Below are positions 26,268 to 32,290 of a DNA stretch of 64,000 nucleotides, in pieces. The DNA is from Akkermansiaceae bacterium (lineage in GTDB: Bacteria; Verrucomicrobiota; Verrucomicrobiia; Verrucomicrobiales; Akkermansiaceae): NCBI GenBank assembly GCA_013041925.1, contig JABDRB010000029.1, forward strand, positions 1 to 64,000, written 5' to 3'. The notes below the pieces were generated by a model, which worked only from the letters and a program-made list of their open reading frames with translations, was not told where the DNA came from and searched no databases. The translations under genes and the position numbers were made by a program. How positions within the stretch are numbered: the stretch's first letter is position 1; each line of letters starts with the position of its first letter.

Positions 26268-26392
26268 GCCGAACGTAAAGCTCACTGGCGGCGATGAAAC
26301 CGATGATGAGCGATTAAAGTTTTAATTTGTAGAACAGCCGAAAAACCTGACAACTTAGCCACTAGCCTTCGAGTGCAGCGTCTTGTTCTGCT
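26268..26392 (-). repeat. attC site E (about 125 bp, VCR-like)
   Basis: Plus-strand ends: GCCGAACGTAAAG and GCGTCTTGTTCTGC, giving minus-strand R'' GCAGAAC and R' GTTCGGC. It is closely similar over its whole length to site F and more distantly to A and B. The length and internal similarity recall the long repeats of Vibrio chromosomal integrons. Confidence 0.8.
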
Positions 26393-26398
26393 GGTTTT

Positions 26399-26656
26399 TT
26401 AGTAGTGGTATCTTGCCTGAGCCACTTGAATGATGTCGTCGCAAACTCGATATACCAATCTGTGCTCATCATTTATCCGCCTAGACCAGAACCCAGAAAA
26501 AGCATGCTTTAGAGGCTCCGGCTTCCCGATTCCCTCATATGGATTGTCTCGACCAATATCAGATAAAAGAGCGTTAATTTTTTTAACCAGTCTACGATCG
26601 TATTGCTGCCAATGGGTATAATCCTCCCAAGCTCGGTCAGAAAATTGGACATTCAT
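26399..26656 (-). CDS. YoeB-family mRNA interferase toxin
   Basis: An 85-residue RelE-fold toxin with strong YoeB features: VQFSDRAWEDYTHWQQYDRRLVKKINALL at the N-terminus, PLKHAFSGFWSRRINDEHRLVYRV in the centre, and a C-terminal ARYHY, the family's catalytic end. It would cut mRNA at the ribosomal A site. It overlaps the YefM-like antitoxin by 4 bp, and the pair forms one cassette bounded by sites F and E. Confidence 0.93.
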   Translation of the reverse strand: MNVQFSDRAWEDYTHWQQYDRRLVKKINALLSDIGRDNPYEGIGKPEPLKHAFSGFWSRRINDEHRLVYRVCDDIIQVAQARYHY

Positions 26657-26910
26657 AGTAACTCATCCAAGCTCTTTACAACGCCCTGCCCCTTCTCAAG
26701 CTGAGAAATGCCTTCCGAAAGCCTAGTAGCGTTCTTAGGCGAACGTAATAGGTAAGCAGTCTCTTGTAGAGACTCATAGTCTTCCAAAGAAACCATTACC
26801 ACTGCTTGATCACGCTTACGAGTAATGATCACAGGGTCGTGATCCTCGCAAACCTGACTCATTGTAGAAGCGAGATTTTCTCTTGCTGCGGTATAAGTCA
26901 TAGCTTTCAT
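26653..26910 (-). CDS. YefM-family antitoxin
   Basis: An 85-residue protein beginning MKAMTYTAARENLASTMSQV with the conserved ITRKRDQAVVMVSLEDYESLQETAYLLRSPKN block, typical of YefM. The C-terminus would fold over the YoeB toxin. It sits upstream of the toxin with a 4-bp overlap, so translation is coupled. It likely represses its own promoter together with the toxin. Confidence 0.93.
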   Translation of the reverse strand: MKAMTYTAARENLASTMSQVCEDHDPVIITRKRDQAVVMVSLEDYESLQETAYLLRSPKNATRLSEGISQLEKGQGVVKSLDELL

Positions 26911-26953
26911 ATGGACAGGATAACGTCCATGTGCGGTTTGTCTAATATTTTTT

Positions 26954-27079
26954 GCCGAACGTAAAGTTCGCCCGCGGCGATGAAACCGCAGATGAGATGA
27001 TTAAAGTTTCAATTCTGATTAACAGCCACACATCTGACACTGCAGCTACTAGCCGTCGAGTGCAGCGTCTTGTTGAACA
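26954..27079 (-). repeat. attC site F (about 126 bp, VCR-like)
   Basis: Plus-strand ends: GCCGAACGTAAAG and GCGTCTTGTTGAAC. The minus-strand R' is GTTCGGC; the R'' end has diverged. The interior matches site E nearly base for base, including the CGGCGATGAAACCG and CTAGCC-TCGAGTGCAGCG blocks. It closes the cassette that carries the IS91-type remnant. Confidence 0.8.
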
Positions 27080-27173
27080 GAGCCGCTGCGCGGCGAGGTT
27101 AGTTCTGCTAGGTTGAAGGTTGTAGGCGGCTACCTCATTTTTCTTTGTGTCATGAATACTAAAAAAAATCATA

Positions 27174-27377
27174 CGATGTGGTCACCTCCGGCATTACGGG
27201 TTCCTGGGTGGCGCGGCTAAAAAGACGAGAATCCGAGTCAGGGCCTACTTTGGAGAAATGGTTGAACCTCTCCCCAAGCTCCCTGAACGAACGCCCTTCA
27301 GCTGTCCACACTGCGAGGGCGAACTCAACTTCATCCGCAGCATCAAACGCAGCTACCCCGACCGCGGCCCACCATGA
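27174..27377 (+). pseudogene. IS91-family transposase remnant (C-terminal end)
   Basis: One open frame encodes RCGHLRHYGFLGGAAKKTRI, then RVRAYFGEMVE and, near its end, CPHCEGELNFIRSIKRS before the stop at 27375. The RHYGFL motif and a late CPHC zinc-finger half are characteristic of the C-terminal region of Y1/Y2 rolling-circle transposases (IS91/IS801/ISCR type). Only about 67 codons remain, with no start codon and an in-frame stop just upstream (27153), so it is a fragment. It is the only clear coding remnant on the plus strand inside the cassette array. Confidence 0.6.
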
Positions 27378-27676
27378 TTTGCTCACTAACAAAACTCAAT
27401 GAACAGCAAACGCATCACGAATGATCAGCGATCCGAGGCATGGCGAACAGAGGCTACGTCTAGAGAACGAGCACCCTTAAAAAGGTTAGGATGGGTTATC
27501 CGGGACGAAACACACGACCAAAGGGCCACGGGAGAGGATGGCAGGGGTGGGGCATCCCCCGGGATGTTACGAACCGCCTTGCGCCTCGTCACATCGGAGG
27601 CAACACCGCGCTTAAAGCATGCACAGAGGGTCATGCTTCATCGTAACCCATTGAGCCTAAGTCGTAAATTAAAATT
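27378..27676. other. 299-bp non-coding stretch next to the IS91-type remnant
   Basis: No credible gene; the overlapping ORFs on both strands look like chance frames. It may hold the terminal end of the former IS91-type element, but I cannot point to a confirmed terminus. Composition is more G+C-rich than the flanking cassettes, consistent with a different origin. Confidence 0.35.
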
Positions 27677-27800
27677 ACAGAACTAGCCGCCTGCGTCTGC
27701 TCCACCCAACCATGGGCCGGTTCAACAACCGATAGCTCTCATGCTCCGCTATCGCTCCGATAAGAAGCTATCTTTGGGGTTGGGTTTGTTTTGTTAGAAC
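27677..27800 (-). repeat. attC-like site G (about 124 bp)
   Basis: Minus strand begins with an R''-like TTCTAACAA, contains nested inverted repeats (ACCCAACC/GGTTGGGT and GATAGC/GCTATC), and ends with R'-like GTTCTGT. The terminal boxes fit the consensus only partly. It directly follows the YafQ gene, whose stop codon lies in the R'' box. Confidence 0.65.
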
Positions 27801-28057
27801 AAGTCTGAATGTGTGCCCGTCCGCCCTAGAGTAAGGGACTCTGGAGTCAACTTATACAGCAACAGCCAATCAGGTTCGATATGACAATCTCTCCATCCAT
27901 TCCAATTACCGCTCAGCCCATGATCGAGATAGCGTTGTGGCATTACTTCGCCAGAAACCAAAAGATCGATCACTTCTTTTAGCTTAACGAGATCCTTCCC
28001 CCGCTTCTTCTGTCGTTTGACGTCCTTCTTAAATGCGGACGGCTGAATTACCCTCAT
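27794..28057 (-). CDS. YafQ-family mRNA interferase toxin
   Basis: An 87-residue RelE-superfamily toxin with YafQ-type features: PSAFKKDVKRQKKRGKDLVKLKEVIDLL at the N-terminus, LDHGLSGNWNGWRDCHIEPDWLLLYK with the catalytic histidine and arginine region, and LGRTGTHSDLF at the C-terminus. YafQ cuts mRNA in translating ribosomes. It overlaps the DinJ-type antitoxin stop by 1 bp. The stop codon falls within the R'' box of the downstream attC. Confidence 0.93.
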   Translation of the reverse strand: MRVIQPSAFKKDVKRQKKRGKDLVKLKEVIDLLVSGEVMPQRYLDHGLSGNWNGWRDCHIEPDWLLLYKLTPESLTLGRTGTHSDLF

Positions 28058-28314
28058 TAGTCCCAGGAAGCGTAAAGGTCATCAGTGTTGTCGAAGGTCT
28101 CGATATCCTCGCCGCGATCAGCCTTAGCTAAAGCGGCGGCAGTCTCCACGTTGGGGATACGCAATTCAACGGGGAATTCGCCCCTCATGGCAATCTGACG
28201 ATAAAGCAGTCGGATCGCTTCGGTCGGCGTGATACCTAGGGCATCAAGCACTCTTTCGGTTGCAGCCTTCGTATCTGGATCAATACGGGCATGTATGACA
28301 GCAGTCTGGGACAT
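28057..28314 (-). CDS. DinJ/RelB-family antitoxin
   Basis: An 85-residue ribbon-helix-helix protein: AVIHARIDPDTKAATERVLDALGITPTEAIRLLYRQIAMRGEFPVEL matches the RelB/DinJ N-terminal DNA-binding domain. The acidic C-terminal part (RGEDIETFDNTDDLYASWD) would bind YafQ. A 7-bp inverted repeat lies just upstream and is the likely autoregulatory operator. Together with YafQ it forms one cassette. Confidence 0.93.
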   Translation of the reverse strand: MSQTAVIHARIDPDTKAATERVLDALGITPTEAIRLLYRQIAMRGEFPVELRIPNVETAAALAKADRGEDIETFDNTDDLYASWD

Positions 28315-28322
28315 GGCAATAA

Positions 28323-28340
28323 TGTATCACGTTTGATACA
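28323..28340. promoter_or_regulatory. Probable operator upstream of dinJ-yafQ
   Basis: Perfect inverted repeat TGTATCA-CGTT-TGATACA, 9 bp upstream of the antitoxin start. RelB/DinJ antitoxins bind such palindromes with their ribbon-helix-helix dimers. It lies between the gene start and the R' box of attC site H, so it travels with the cassette and gives the toxin-antitoxin pair its own promoter region. Confidence 0.6.
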
Positions 28341-28359
28341 CGTGTCAATTCTTATTATT

Positions 28360-28429
28360 GCTGAACGTGGAGGTGTATCACGGAGAGGAGCGCAGCGACA
28401 CGGAGTTGATACCACCGCCTTGTTGTGCC
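28360..28429 (-). repeat. attC site H (70 bp)
   Basis: Minus strand: R'' GCACAAC, AAGGCGG, a stem pairing GGTGGTATCAA with TGATACACC and CTCCGTG with its partner, then ACGTTCAGC with R' GTTCAGC. It has the compact hairpin form of classical attC sites and follows the mrr gene without a gap. Confidence 0.85.
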
Positions 28430-29350
28430 TTAGTTTTCTTCAAAGTAGTCGGAGTCGATTTTTTTCAATTCGTAAATCCCTGATGTAGAGACTCCAACAG
28501 AGTGCTCAAACATTAGTGATGAAAGTCTTTCGCCATCCATGAGTATAATCTTGGAATCTATCATACTGACATACTCCAGCGCTTGACTTGAGAAGCTAGA
28601 AGTAGTGATGAATATTCCTTTTCTCGCTCTCTGCCCTTGGAGGGCTCCTGCGAATTTCTGGATTTCTGGTCTACCTACACTTCCTTCCCATCTCTTTGCT
28701 TGAAGGTAAATTACATCTAAACCTAATTTATCTTCGTTGATGATACCATCGATTCCTCCATCACCGCTTTTGCCGATCGCTCTGCCAGCATCAGATCGAC
28801 TGCCTCCATATCCCATACGCACGATTAGATCGATCACCAGTCTTTCGAAGAAAGCTGGGGATGAATTCATAATATTCTCAAGAATTTCTTTTTGAATTCC
28901 AGACTTTATCGTCCTGTATGCTGATGCAATTTGATCTTCGGGAGTTTGGTCTGAATCTATTGTTGTTTCGATTGTATCAGTTGATTGGGTGTCATCCTTT
29001 TTCTTTTTTCTGTTTTTGAAATCTTGAAACTCCTCAAACTGCTCAAGCACTGAATTATCAATTCTGGAGATACCAGAACCCAATAATTCCTTTCCTCTTG
29101 GAGTGATTTGAAAGAAACCACGTTTGGGTGAATCTAGTAAACCAGCTTGCTTGAGGTATGATCGTGCCCAGCCGACTCTATTATCAAAAACTGCTTGTGA
29201 TCCACTTGGTAATAGTTCTCTTCTCTCCTCATCTGTGAGTGAAAATTCATCAGCTAGTATTTCTATCGAATCCCTAAATTTGTGGGTGTTCCCATCCTCT
29301 GATATTTTCAGGACTGGAAGCATTAAGGTTTGGTAATCGGGAATGGGCAT
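28430..29350 (-). CDS. mrr: Mrr-type restriction endonuclease
   Basis: A 306-residue protein with the two-domain layout of Mrr. The N-terminal winged-helix Mrr_N domain (about 1-95) includes DEERRELLPSGSQAVFDNRVGWARSYLKQAGLL. A charged linker follows, then the catalytic Mrr_cat domain: FFERLVIDLIVRMGYGG, the active-site GDGGIDGIINEDKLGLDVIYLQAKRW (D and QxK of the PD-(D/E)XK fold), and GIFITTSSFSSQALEY. Mrr cuts DNA carrying certain modified bases and is therefore a phage- or modification-dependent defence enzyme. No methyltransferase partner is present, as expected for type IV enzymes. It is a single-gene cassette between attC sites I and H. Confidence 0.95.
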   Translation of the reverse strand: MPIPDYQTLMLPVLKISEDGNTHKFRDSIEILADEFSLTDEERRELLPSGSQAVFDNRVGWARSYLKQAGLLDSPKRGFFQITPRGKELLGSGISRIDNSVLEQFEEFQDFKNRKKKKDDTQSTDTIETTIDSDQTPEDQIASAYRTIKSGIQKEILENIMNSSPAFFERLVIDLIVRMGYGGSRSDAGRAIGKSGDGGIDGIINEDKLGLDVIYLQAKRWEGSVGRPEIQKFAGALQGQRARKGIFITTSSFSSQALEYVSMIDSKIILMDGERLSSLMFEHSVGVSTSGIYELKKIDSDYFEEN

Positions 29351-29363
29351 TATATTTTATTTT

Positions 29364-29491
29364 ACTCAACGTCCTAGCATAGCCACCACCTACGGAGAGG
29401 GCGAATGTGAACGAAGAGGTTGATGTTGTAATTAAGGAAAAACTTGGCAGAAAAGGCGCCGTAGGGGGTTGGCTGCTGAGACTTGTTAGGC
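29364..29491 (-). repeat. attC site I (128 bp)
   Basis: Minus strand: R'' GCCTAAC and R' GTTGAGT, both exact matches to the RYYYAAC and GTTRRRY consensus. Internal inverted repeats pair CAGCAGCCAACCCCCTACGG with CCGTAGGTGGTGGCTATG. The stop codon of the preceding gene is inside R''. Its R'' is exactly complementary to the R' half at the start of the same cassette (site J). Confidence 0.9.
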
Positions 29492-30007
29492 ATTTTTATT
29501 GTCTAGTTCGATGGCGGATAAGATTAGGTCCCATTGATCCTCATATTGTTCTAACTCTGAAATACTGATCGAGCAATGAGTGGATTTAGGTGCTCTGGGT
29601 CTTATGCCTCCATGCTTCTTGAGGTATGCTGTATGATGAGCTACTATTACGTCAGATAGTTCCTGCCAAGAAAATACAAAAAATCTATCTGTTTTACTAT
29701 TCTCACCTAGAGCGACAAAAACACAATATAAATTAGGGTATGGCTCTTTAGCAGGATCACCCAGAATCTGTTGATCACCGTTCATTGTGATCTCGACATA
29801 TTTACTAGCATCGAATTGCCAGTTAAGCTTATTGATCGCTTTGACTTGTATAACTAAGTGACCTCCATAATCATCTGAGGCGATGATGTCATAATGCGGA
29901 ACATTACCAGAAAATGGTGTAGAGAGTAAACCTCTTCGGCAAAGTTCAGCTGAAACTAAAAACTCTCCGATTGCTCCTGTTAATTTTGTGCTTCGTCCTG
30001 TTGCCAT
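29486..30007 (-). CDS. Predicted PD-(D/E)XK-like protein (cassette gene)
   Basis: A 173-residue protein. The N-terminal half carries a PD-(D/E)XK-like arrangement: GAIGEFLVSAELCRRGLL (possible E), HYDIIASDDYGGHLVIQVKAIN (D, then Q-x-K). This resembles small nuclease-like proteins often found as integron cassettes. The C-terminal half (RFFVFSWQELSDVIVAHHTAYLKKHGG) is not recognised. No signal peptide. Its cassette start (TTAGGC in site J) and end (GCCTAAC in site I) are exactly complementary, a mark of an intact cassette. A role in DNA defence or repair is inferred only from the fold pattern. Confidence 0.65.
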   Translation of the reverse strand: MATGRSTKLTGAIGEFLVSAELCRRGLLSTPFSGNVPHYDIIASDDYGGHLVIQVKAINKLNWQFDASKYVEITMNGDQQILGDPAKEPYPNLYCVFVALGENSKTDRFFVFSWQELSDVIVAHHTAYLKKHGGIRPRAPKSTHCSISISELEQYEDQWDLILSAIELDNKNA

Positions 30008-30044
30008 AATTACTTTGTATTTACCAGTAAGGGTCGCATTCTTA

Positions 30045-30171
30045 GCCTAACGTCTGAGTCCACGCGGTCGCTGACCAACTGCGCACTCCGACTGGGGTTA
30101 AGACTTATTAATCACAAAAAGAGCTCGAAAACAACAGCGGGGAAGCGATCGCGTGCGACGCCTTGTTCGCC
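30045..30171 (-). repeat. attC site J (127 bp)
   Basis: Minus strand: R'' GGCGAAC, AAGGCGTCGCACGCG, inner arms, then CGCGTGGACTCAGAC and R' GTTAGGC (exact consensus). Outer arms pair through GCGCACGC/GCGTG-type complementarity. The R'' is exactly complementary to the R' (GTTCGCC) of site K, which starts the same cassette. Confidence 0.88.
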
Positions 30172-30178
30172 AATTTTG

Positions 30179-30550
30179 TTAAAATATGCCTGTCTTGATC
30201 TCTGGTGTCGAATCAGTGAAAGTGTAATCCTTCACTCGGTCTTGCTCATCAAAGGTCACCATCAGCATCTGTTGTCTCATATCTATTCCTCCGCTGAATG
30301 CTCCAACGATGGGGATGAAATTTTGAGCTTTGTTCTTAACTGTGTTGTGGTGCCACATTGCAGTCTTAGTTCCTCCCTGAATTCCTACATTCATTGGGGG
30401 GCCAAATTGGGCTATTAAATCGCTCCTAGTAGTTTGTCCCTTCTTGATTTGCTGGACTTGAGAAGAGTTCATCTCTGTGCCGACAGAAGCACAGCTAGTC
30501 ATGCCTATAAGGCACAGAAGTGAGGAGAGTAAGATTAGCGTAATTTTCAT
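30179..30550 (-). CDS. SmpA/OmlA-like small lipoprotein (cassette gene)
   Basis: A 123-residue lipoprotein: signal with lipobox GMTSC (C20), then a BamE/SmpA-like fold pattern, QIKKGQTTRSDLIAQFGPPMNVGIQGGTKTAMWHH, in which 'I-xxGxT-xxdlxxxfGxP' is the hallmark, and QMLMVTFDEQDRVKDYTFTDS as the closing strands. BamE-like proteins support outer-membrane assembly, but many small relatives have unknown roles. Its start codon overlaps the stop of a possible 42-codon ORF upstream (TAATG). Confidence 0.78.
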   Translation of the reverse strand: MKITLILLSSLLCLIGMTSCASVGTEMNSSQVQQIKKGQTTRSDLIAQFGPPMNVGIQGGTKTAMWHHNTVKNKAQNFIPIVGAFSGGIDMRQQMLMVTFDEQDRVKDYTFTDSTPEIKTGIF

Positions 30551-30678
30551 TATTTGGAGGATGTGATATCTTTGATGTAAGCTGGCTTAACGGGTTGCTT
30601 GATTGACTTAACTTGTTTAGCGGAGTGAAGTAAGCGCTTCCCTGTTACCTTCAGTGTAAGATTATGATTTGTGGGCAT
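30550..30678 (-). CDS. Possible 42-residue basic peptide upstream of lipoprotein
   Basis: An ATG-initiated ORF encodes a 42-residue lysine-rich peptide (MPTNHNLTLKVTGKRLLHSA at the start). It ends in TAATG, sharing the A of the lipoprotein start codon, so the two could be translationally coupled. No family is recognised and the ribosome site is weak. It lies inside the same cassette. It may be a real short gene, a leader peptide or chance. Confidence 0.3.
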   Translation of the reverse strand: MPTNHNLTLKVTGKRLLHSAKQVKSIKQPVKPAYIKDITSSK

Positions 30679-30763
30679 GTCTACCAAGTAACGGAAAGGC
30701 TTTCAGATTGCTAGTAGAGAAACCTGTGACTTCAGTGATCACTTAATCTAGCGGAGTTTTTTA

Positions 30764-30900
30764 GGCGAACGTTCAAGTGCAGCTAGGCTGGACGCCTCAG
30801 TGCACTCCACCACATCTACCACGCCCAAATTTCCTGTCAATAAGTTACCCACCAGAGCGGTCGAGAGCGGTCGGACTTAGCTGGCACGCCTTGTTCGCCC
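30764..30900 (-). repeat. attC site K (137 bp)
   Basis: Minus strand: R'' GGCGAAC preceded by G, AAGGCGTGCCAGCTAAGTCC, inner arms, then AGCCTAGCTGCACTTGAAC and R' GTTCGCC. Arms CCAGCTA/TAGCTGCA and CGACCGCTCTCGACC give internal hairpins. It closes the array on its high-coordinate side. Confidence 0.85.
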
Positions 30901-30920
30901 GTTCCAGCACTGCCTACACC

Positions 30921-31247
30921 CTATGACTCCTCCAACCCGTATTTTTCACGAAGGTCCGAAAACGATATCATGAAATCTTGATAAAGCCTTTTGGCTACCT
31001 CTGTTCGTGCTTTCCGTGGATTTGTCGTAATCTGAATATTTCTGTGAGTCCCGCTAGCTCGTGAAAGAGATTGAGCCTCAGAAAAGGGAACGTCAAAGAA
31101 GACGTATGGCTCTCGGTCAGCATAACTCTCTCTGTGCCTCTCATCGGATTGACCAACTAGCAGAATAAATGATGCCAGGCATCTGGTGATGGGGTTATTG
31201 ATGCGTTTTGTTGGGAGGGGTTCATGGGGGAGTCTATATGCCGTGAT
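30921..31247 (-). pseudogene. 5'-truncated ORF at the array end
   Basis: A 108-codon open frame with no ATG, GTG or TTG start before the in-frame stop at 31248-31250. The protein-like part includes SFILLVGQSDERHRESYADR, EPYVFFDVPF and NIQITTNPRKARTEVAKRLY and ends KYGLEES. I do not recognise the family. It precedes attC site K in cassette orientation, so it looks like a cassette gene whose 5' part was lost where the array meets ordinary chromosome. Confidence 0.4.
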
Positions 31248-31393
31248 TTATGCGGGGGAGGGAGTGTTGATGGACCTTGATGAGGGGCGGTGGTAAGGCG
31301 GATTAACTGGGGTAGGTTGGATCCAGCTGGAATCTTAATCTGCTGGAATCTATTCTTGCCGTGGCGGGGTCAAGGTGCTAGTTCATAAGCGTT

Positions 31394-32236
31394 ATGATAA
31401 ACATCGGAACGATACTACTTCTCATTGTCTGCGTCGGTATAGGGTATGTGCTGGAGCCTATCTTCTTTTCAGGGAGTGAGGGGAGTTCCAAAAATCCTGT
31501 GGAGGATACAGCGCTTGAGGGTGACGATTCAGTGACGGGGGTTGGGGCGGTTGCTCCTGACGCTCCTATTCCTGGAGATTCGACGTCCACTGAGCCAGCC
31601 CTGGAGGTGGACCTCAGCAAGGTTTTACCCGAGGATTTCCCTGCGAAGGTGGCTCTTAAAGCATCTCATACGATTTCAGACGCAAACAGCGGAGTGACGA
31701 TGAAGCTTGAAAAGGGGGTTAATGTGAAGCCTCTACGCCTTGAGGGTGATCGGCTCGTGATTCAACCGGTGGGTCTTCCGATCGAGAGCTTGATTGATGT
31801 TGATCGGACCAACTTCAAGGAGCTTGCGGTGCCGCGGATGTTGAAGCGGCTTCAGGCCGCGGTGGTAAAAAAGATTCGCGAGCCCGAGCCGCCTGTCACG
31901 CCTGAGCCACCTGTGGTGGTTGCTCCGCCGTCGCCGCCTACGCCACCGACGCCGCCACCTGTTGCGGCTGGGGTTGAGCTGGATGCGGCTACGATAGTGG
32001 CGCTGCTCAAGGCGGATGTTCAAGCTGGCAAAGTCACGGAGTTTCAAGCGAGTCAGGTAACGGAATGGAAAGCGGGTGAAGAAATGGAATTTGACGGGAA
32101 GACCTACCAGACGGGTCTGGTTTCCTTTAAGGCGGAGACGATTCTTGGCGTGCAGGAGCATGAAGCGGTTGCCCTGATTGAGGATGGCAACGTTTACAAG
32201 TGGATGTGGGCCAAGACGAAGTTGGAAATGAGGTAG
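31394..32236 (+). CDS. Membrane-anchored protein with proline-rich linker
   Basis: A 280-residue protein: an N-terminal membrane anchor (INIGTILLLIVCVGIGYVLEPIFF), a long acidic/serine linker, a small beta-rich domain (about 85-140), a proline-rich stretch (PEPPVTPEPPVVVAPPSPPT and following, about 165-195) and a C-terminal domain (ATIVALLKADVQAGKVTEFQASQV to the end). The Pro-rich linker suggests it spans the periplasm. No family is recognised. The gene is the first plus-strand gene beyond the cassette array and ends at a 24-bp tandem duplication. Confidence 0.65.
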   Translation: MINIGTILLLIVCVGIGYVLEPIFFSGSEGSSKNPVEDTALEGDDSVTGVGAVAPDAPIPGDSTSTEPALEVDLSKVLPEDFPAKVALKASHTISDANSGVTMKLEKGVNVKPLRLEGDRLVIQPVGLPIESLIDVDRTNFKELAVPRMLKRLQAAVVKKIREPEPPVTPEPPVVVAPPSPPTPPTPPPVAAGVELDAATIVALLKADVQAGKVTEFQASQVTEWKAGEEMEFDGKTYQTGLVSFKAETILGVQEHEAVALIEDGNVYKWMWAKTKLEMR

Positions 32237-32276
32237 CCTGCCCTAGGCTGGGTGAGGTAGCCTGCCCCAAGCTGGG
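32229..32276 (+). repeat. 24-bp tandem duplication at gene end
   Basis: Two copies of TGAGGTAGCCTGCCCyArGCTGGG, differing at two positions, lie back to back. The first copy contains the stop codon of the preceding gene. It looks like a recent local duplication rather than a terminator. Confidence 0.7.
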
Positions 32277-32290
32277 TATGGGAGTTCGCT

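Larger units (their letters stand above)
23409..31247 (-). mobile_element. Integron-type gene-cassette array without integrase (CALIN-like)
   Basis: About 7.8 kb in which nearly every gene lies on the minus strand and is followed by an attC-like site. I count eleven sites: seven good, three degenerate, one apparently collapsed. Cassettes are mostly 0.5-1.1 kb with one gene or one toxin-antitoxin pair. Two adjacent junctions give the strongest evidence: a cassette whose first bases are TTCGCC ends in R'' GGCGAAC (sites 30764 and 30045), and the next starts TTAGGC and ends in R'' GCCTAAC (sites 30045 and 29364). No IntI-like recombinase, attI or Pc promoter lies in the window, so the array is either the distal part of a chromosomal integron or an orphan cluster. 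The flanks are single-copy chromosomal genes. Confidence 0.85.

Noticed and set aside
27159-27686. ORFs of 74-95 codons on both strands around the IS91-type remnant
   Set aside because: They read other frames; only the RHYGFL frame resembles a known protein.
23409-31247. CRISPR array, considered for the repeated elements
   Set aside because: Repeats are about 55-137 bp, imperfect and separated by genes, with R''/R' boxes; there are no short regular spacers.
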